A stretch of DNA of 13,216 nucleotides from the NCBI GenBank assembly GCA_022592435.1, contig JABYQS010000790.1, positions 1 to 13,216 on the forward strand. The letters are read 5' to 3'. Position numbers and translations under genes: made by a program. Of the stretch, positions 9,101-13,216 are shown piece after piece (the stretch's first letter is position 1; each line of letters starts with the position of its first letter). A model generated the notes under the pieces. The model was not told the origin of the DNA, ran no database searches, and worked only from the letters and a program-made list of their open reading frames with translations. This DNA is from Cerioporus squamosus (lineage: Eukaryota; Basidiomycota; Agaricomycetes; Polyporales; Polyporaceae).

Positions 9101-9820
9101 CTACACCCTGCCAAAGGGTCTGCTGTCGGGATGGTTGCTGGCTGTATGGCGAAAATTTGCCCCATGTTGCGGTTGTGGTACTCTTGCTGTCTTCGACATC
9201 CGGTGCTTGGAGTTGTCAGCTCCGAGTTGGACACACATCTTGAGGCAGTCGTGTTGCTCTGGGCGAGGATATCAGACATGCACGCAGTATGTCCATGCAG
9301 AATGGATTTGAGGCGTCGCGGTTGGCGAACAAAAGGACTCACCCTCAGCGTTGTCATCTTCGCGGATTAGCGCTCCTGTGACGCGTGACGGCGTGACGTT
9401 GCGCGTCCTAGGGTCGAACCGTTTCTCCAGTGTTGTCAAGTGGGTTGGGGTTATATGTCGTGGCCGTTGTAACGCAACGGGACGACGAGAAGGACATGGT
9501 GATACTGGACGGGTACGGATGAGTGCAGATATGGGGAGTATGTGTAGTGAAAGCCTACCCCGAGTTCCATATACTTAGCCCGTGAGGTGTAGACACTTAA
9601 CCGGTCCGCCGGACTGAGATTCGGAGGAAACAAGAAGTCCTGAGCCGGCCAGTCCAGCTGTTCTCTCTGTCTCAGAAGTGAGACTTTCCTATAGGCCCCT
9701 CGATGTCCCACTCGATGCCAGATCACCGCTTTCCCTGTGTTTACCTCTCGACTGCCAGAGCTCGTTGGACCGCTGACGCACTGTCGTACATCGGCCTGTC
9801 AGTTCAGTGCTGTACAGCAT
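9101..9820 (-). CDS. Tentative four-exon gene, unknown protein (167 aa)
   Basis: A phase-consistent minus-strand model: 9745-9820, 9479-9683, 9343-9407 and 9101-9258, with introns of 61, 71 and 84 nt. The first and third donors are good (gtaaac, gtgagt); the second (gttgcg) is weak, and intron 1 uses an AAG acceptor. Exon 2 is the most convincing: it carries DWPAQDFLFPPNLSPADRLS and YMELGVGFHYTYSPYLHSS. Exon 3 gives TPSRVTGALIREDDNAEG. The last exon is basic, rich in Gln/His/Asn, and less protein-like, so the true 3' structure may differ and may include the segment at 8686-8831. The frame is also open upstream to an ATG at 9985, so the start could be there. I recognise no family. The whole could be an orphan gene or a decayed one. 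Confidence 0.35.
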
Positions 9821-10070
9821 GGTTTTTTGCAGACGACGCAATCTAGAGCTCCGTTGAATGCAAGCAGATGGTCGGTGGTAAACGGGCAGCCTCGAGGCGT
9901 CTGGGTGCGGTGCGCAGGACGCAATTCTGTGGCGGAGATTGCGGCGCCCCCAGGCGCGTCGTGTTTTCTCGCGGGTGATTGGCACCCACGAGCGAGCAAC
10001 ATAAGGTTCTGCGCGGATCCGTTTCCCTTTTGATTTTGTCGCCTATCCTCTATCCTCCTCTTCCTGGCGC

Positions 10071-10196
10071 TATATAATGGCGTCGCTTGCATCCTCATCC
10101 CCCCGTCCCCTCTTTTTCCCTTCTTCCACCTTCTCCTCCCGTCTTTTTGCACTCCCCACTCTCCCTCCCTCCCTTTCCGCTATTTCATCCGCTACT
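10071..10196 (+). promoter_or_regulatory. TATA box and CT-rich tract of the gene at 10286
   Basis: TATATAA at 10071-10077 is followed by about 100 bases of almost pure pyrimidine on the plus strand (10096-10196). A TATA box followed by a C/T tract just before the transcription start is typical of well-expressed fungal genes. The ATG inside the TATA-box edge (10077) opens a frame that closes before the main start and would be upstream of transcription, so it is not taken as a gene. Confidence 0.6.
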
Positions 10197-10285
10197 CCTT
10201 TCCTAGTGCAAGTCTTGTATCATCGTAGTCCTTCATAACAAAATACACACTCCCTGAACCTCCATTACCCTCGTTCGCTGCCCCG

Positions 10286-10982
10286 ATGGCCACGACCGGT
10301 GCCTCGCCCTCCAGCATCGCTCGCCTCCCGTCGTACCGCTCCACCATCATCGCTTTCATCCGTACCCGATGGTGTCTCGAGGCCGTGGTGAAGACTATCT
10401 CATGGTACGTCGCGTCATCTCTCCCTCTGCTCAGCTCTTTCTGAGCTGGGCTCTGCGTACGCATCCCCATGCGCAGGCTACCATCGATCGCAGGAGCGCG
10501 CTTGGGGAGCTGGACCCAATCATCGAAGAGCCCGAAGCGGTCACTCTGGTGGGTCCTCGATATTCAGTCCCGTCACCCACTCCATCCACGACGCGCATGT
10601 GTTCAACATGCTGACGCGTCCATTCGCTTGCTCCTCGCTGCTCACTCGCAGGCCCGACCGCTTGTCCCATTCGGAGAGCTTCCCGACCGCGACTTCTCCC
10701 CCTGCGACGCGGACCACCCCGCGCGACGATGACCTCGCCTGCCACTCCGAGCACGCGCACGACGAACCCACGCAGGCGACGATCGGACACTGGAAGCTGG
10801 CCGCTGCTTTCGTGGTGAGTGTCCGGGCCCGACGCGTCGTTTATTTTCGATCCACGGATAGCCTGATTCTGACGCGTCACTGCCGCCCGTCGCAGAACAT
10901 GATGTTCGCGTTGCGCCGCAAGTACCTCGAGCTGCTCGCCGGGGCCGACCTCCTTAAGGACGAGGAGGAGGAGACGAAGTGA
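10286..10982 (+). CDS. Unknown four-exon protein (146 aa), acidic C terminus
   Basis: Exons 10286-10404, 10477-10548, 10652-10814 and 10896-10982; introns of 72, 103 and 81 nt have donors gtacgt, gtgggt, gtgagt and CGCAG-type acceptors, and phases close to 441 coding bases. The start ATGGCC has a good context and follows the TATA/CT promoter. The protein has a hydrophobic/basic N-terminal part (STIIAFIRTRWCLEAVVKTI), a Ser/Thr/Pro-rich, then Asp/His-rich middle, and a helical C terminus (WKLAAAFV, MMFALRRKYLELLAG) ending in a run of Glu. No family was recognised. In exons 2 and 3 a second frame is also open and looks coding (for example ALGELDPIIEEPEAVTL, reachable from an ATG at 10369), but it stops in exon 3 and would not reach the last exon. 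I prefer the longer frame because it spans all four exons; the choice is not certain. Confidence 0.5.
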
Positions 10983-11567
10983 GTGCTGTGTCGCTGTCGC
11001 TGCCGGCGTCGTTATGAGTGCGCTAGAGAGTGGTCGTCGAGTCGGCCCCACGACGATGCCGCCTTTTCGCCCATGGGCCGGACCCCCAAAGTGGGCAGGG
11101 CCCTGCCTCTGCTCATATCCTTCCGCTGTTCATTGAAGTGTTCCGCATCTTGGATCTTGACCGTCGCTCGTTCGACCGTTGCATATCCCCTCCCCACTCT
11201 CGTTATCATCGCATACCGCTCGTGGGTAGAACAAAGTAATTGTGTCCGTGACGTTAAGCTGCCATATATACGTGTATGATCTCCTAGTAAACGTGTTCTT
11301 GGGTTCCGGTACAGCGCATGTGTAGTCTCTTGGTGTACATAGATACCCTCATTGCTTGTAGTATAGGTCCTCGTCCTCCTTGCCCGGTACTAACCATAGG
11401 AAAACAGAAGCCGTCGAATGGAATTGTTGATCATCGCTGTACATGTCACCGCGAATCAAAATCGCTCAATCGAAGGCGTCGAGGCAACTGCTCTCAGTTA
11501 CCTCACTATAGAATCCATACAGTGCACCCTAAAGATACAACAAGATCGACGATACATGGTAGACATA
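10983..11567. other. Convergent intergenic region
   Basis: The 585 bp between the stop of the unknown gene and the stop of bystin hold no supported gene. The stretch is less GC-rich than the exons. It contains a tgtacata motif at 11335-11342 (matching the Pumilio-type UGUANAUA consensus on the plus strand, in reach of the upstream gene's possible 3' UTR) and AT-rich stretches near 11265-11290 that may serve 3'-end formation. Short open frames here are not supported. Confidence 0.5.
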
Positions 11568-13216
11568 TCACGCCATGGAGACGTCTCCATCCGCATCTGG
11601 CCGCGGCGCGCCCCGTTCGACCGAGTTGACCAGCTCCCGGCGCACCTCCTGGCTGATCTGCGGGTGCGGGTTCACGCGGATGACATCCAGGAGCGCGTCT
11701 TTCTGGTCTGGGGTAAGGTCAGACGCGTACCTGTCGTGCCAAAGCATGAGCAATCAGACAAGAACAAAGGCACGGGAACGCACCTCTGGCAGAAGACGAG
11801 GAGAGACTGGTGCCATAGACGGCAGCTTCTCCGCGTCGCCGGCTCGGCGCGCCTTGTACGTGTGGAGAGGCGGATGAAGTGGAAGACGAGCGCGTCGACG
11901 ACCTTGTACGGCAGCGCGTGCTTCTTGTCGAGGAGCACGCGGATGAAGAGGGAGTTTGCGCCTAGGAGTGGGGTTAGTCTCTGCGGAGTGCCAGGCGTGC
12001 GTGCGAGGCATACCAGAGTAGTCCATGTTCGCTAAGCGCATGAGGGCAGCGGCGGAGTGGCCGAGCGGGATCTTGACCTTCGCCAGGACCGATGCCACAA
12101 TAGCAGCCTCCTGGAGGGTTACAGCCCGTCTATGTGCGCGTGTCAGACTTGAGGCTCCTGGATCGGAGGCTGAACTCACATTCAGCAGTGGAACACGATT
12201 CCCTTGAACACCGCACCAGGCTGTACATCGCCCGCTTCAAGCTCTCATATAGTAGTGCACGTTGAGCTTACGGTGATTCTTGCTGTTGCGCGCACCCTCG
12301 CGCGTCAACCGAATGTCTTCCCGGATAGCGTCAAGAAGAAAAACCTCCAGGAACAGCCGCGCCTGTGGCGGTTTCATCTGAGATATGAATATCCGCGTGG
12401 CGGCGTGACATGCTTGCGGCGACCAGTTCTCGGGGTGCGTGAGCGCGAGTATACGGGACCATTGCGGCAGTGAGGGAATGATCTTGAAGGGCTTGGGGAG
12501 CGGACCCGACTTGTACCTGGTGAGCATCTGCCCGACTCGTGTGGGATGAATATGTGCGCATCATACGCAGCACAGGACCACGACGCACTTTGAGTAGACT
12601 TCCACGACTTTCGGGTCCAGGCCGGCAGCCGGGTCTGGCGCACCACGGTCATGGTCTGCAGCGTCATAAGCGTCATTCGATGGCATGCAACAAGCGACGG
12701 GCAAGACTGACCATGCTGCTTTTCCTGCGCGACATCGGGCTTCCCAGACTCGAGGTTGTCTAGTTTGGAGAAGATGATGTCTGCGAGCGTTCTCCGCTCG
12801 CCCGCATTCGCGGGGAGCATCGCGTCGAGCGCTTTCATGTCATCTTCATCAACTTCCTGGGCATGCGCGTGTCATGCGGTGTGCGTAATGCGCTGGGAGG
12901 TCTTACTCACAATTCTTCAATCTCCTCCGCGTCCTCGTTTTCGTACCGGTCGAGGTCGAGGTCGTCGTCATCTTCGGGAGCCGCGCCGCGTGGGACGGAC
13001 AGGGCTTGCGCGTCCTCGGCATCGTCCTCGTCGTCCAGCTCCTTCTCCTCCAGCTCCTCTTGCTGGTCCCGGGCGAGCTCGAAGATGCGGCGCGAGGTCT
13101 TGGGGTAGGATCACCTATGCGAGACGCGTTCAGCGGGAAGCAAGGCCGAGTGGAACCGTGCGGGCTCACTTCTCCGGACTCGTCGTCGTCGTCGTTTGCG
13201 CGGGACTTTCTGCGCT
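11568..13216 (-). CDS. ENP1: Bystin/Enp1, 40S ribosome assembly factor; 5' end outside window, frame broken by indels
   Basis: Minus-strand exons, right to left: 13170-13216 (continues beyond the window), 12911-13098, 12712-12856, 12589-12655, about 12180-12535, 12014-12129, 11784-11961 and 11568-11730. Bystin/Enp1 binds pre-40S particles and is needed for 20S pre-rRNA processing and nuclear export. Seen: the acidic N-terminal part with [16 protein letters not shown] and runs of Asp/Glu, then [92 protein letters not shown] and [20 protein letters not shown], ending DGDVSMA. These follow the family order across its whole length. However, the frame does not stay open: about ten single-base losses or gains are needed, near 12911, 12588, 12536, 12240, 12220, 12190, 12120, 11862 and 11817-11822. 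Sequence error or a decaying copy are both possible. A nine-residue segment before KLNVHYYM (about 12265-12312) is longer than in relatives. Confidence 0.9.

Noticed and set aside
10431..11051. A 206-residue minus-strand frame opposite the unknown gene
   Set aside because: It has no splice support and crosses the good intron sites on the plus strand; the promoter signals point to the plus strand.
11418..12035. A 205-residue plus-strand frame
   Set aside because: It lies antisense to bystin exons whose protein sequence is clearly conserved.

Overview
The window looks like nuclear DNA of an Agaricomycete (mushroom-forming) basidiomycete. Genes are split by many short GT-AG introns (about 49-126 nt), some internal exons are only 27-38 nt, intergenic gaps are a few hundred bases, and the recognised proteins are eukaryotic housekeeping proteins. 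No bacterial, viral, rRNA, tRNA or CRISPR features were seen. Because the genes are cut by introns, long open frames show only fragments; I rebuilt the models by matching splice phases and conserved family sequence.

Layout, left to right. 1-870: no resolvable gene, only coding-like fragments. 877-1378: a 502-bp non-autonomous DNA transposon (MITE-like) with 27-bp perfect terminal inverted repeats and flanking TA. 1554-2007 (+): a five-exon gene for a 71-residue DUF1748 protein. 2280-2773 (-): OST2/DAD1, an oligosaccharyltransferase subunit. 3003-4227 (+): a mitochondrial small-subunit ribosomal protein with a superoxide-dismutase fold (mS42/mS43 type), divergent from OST2 across a 229-bp shared promoter. 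4439-6174 (-): the mu subunit of the AP-3 adaptor complex, nine exons. 6185-9985: minus-strand coding-like segments that I cannot identify; a tentative four-exon model lies at 9101-9820 and a less resolved one at about 6185-8348. 10286-10982 (+): a four-exon gene of unknown function behind a TATA box and a long pyrimidine tract. 11568-13216 (-): bystin/Enp1, a 40S ribosome-assembly factor, cut by the right edge of the window and interrupted by about ten small indels.

The recognised genes do not form a pathway. They cover protein N-glycosylation, mitochondrial translation, vesicle coats and ribosome biogenesis, which is ordinary for a fungal gene-dense stretch. The most notable observations are the cluster of one-base, mostly homopolymer-shortening indels in bystin (assembly error or a decaying copy), the loss of metal ligands in the SOD-fold ribosomal protein, the TA-flanked inverted-repeat element upstream of the DUF1748 gene, and the 3.8-kb stretch of unidentified minus-strand coding. 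I found no convincing new biological system.
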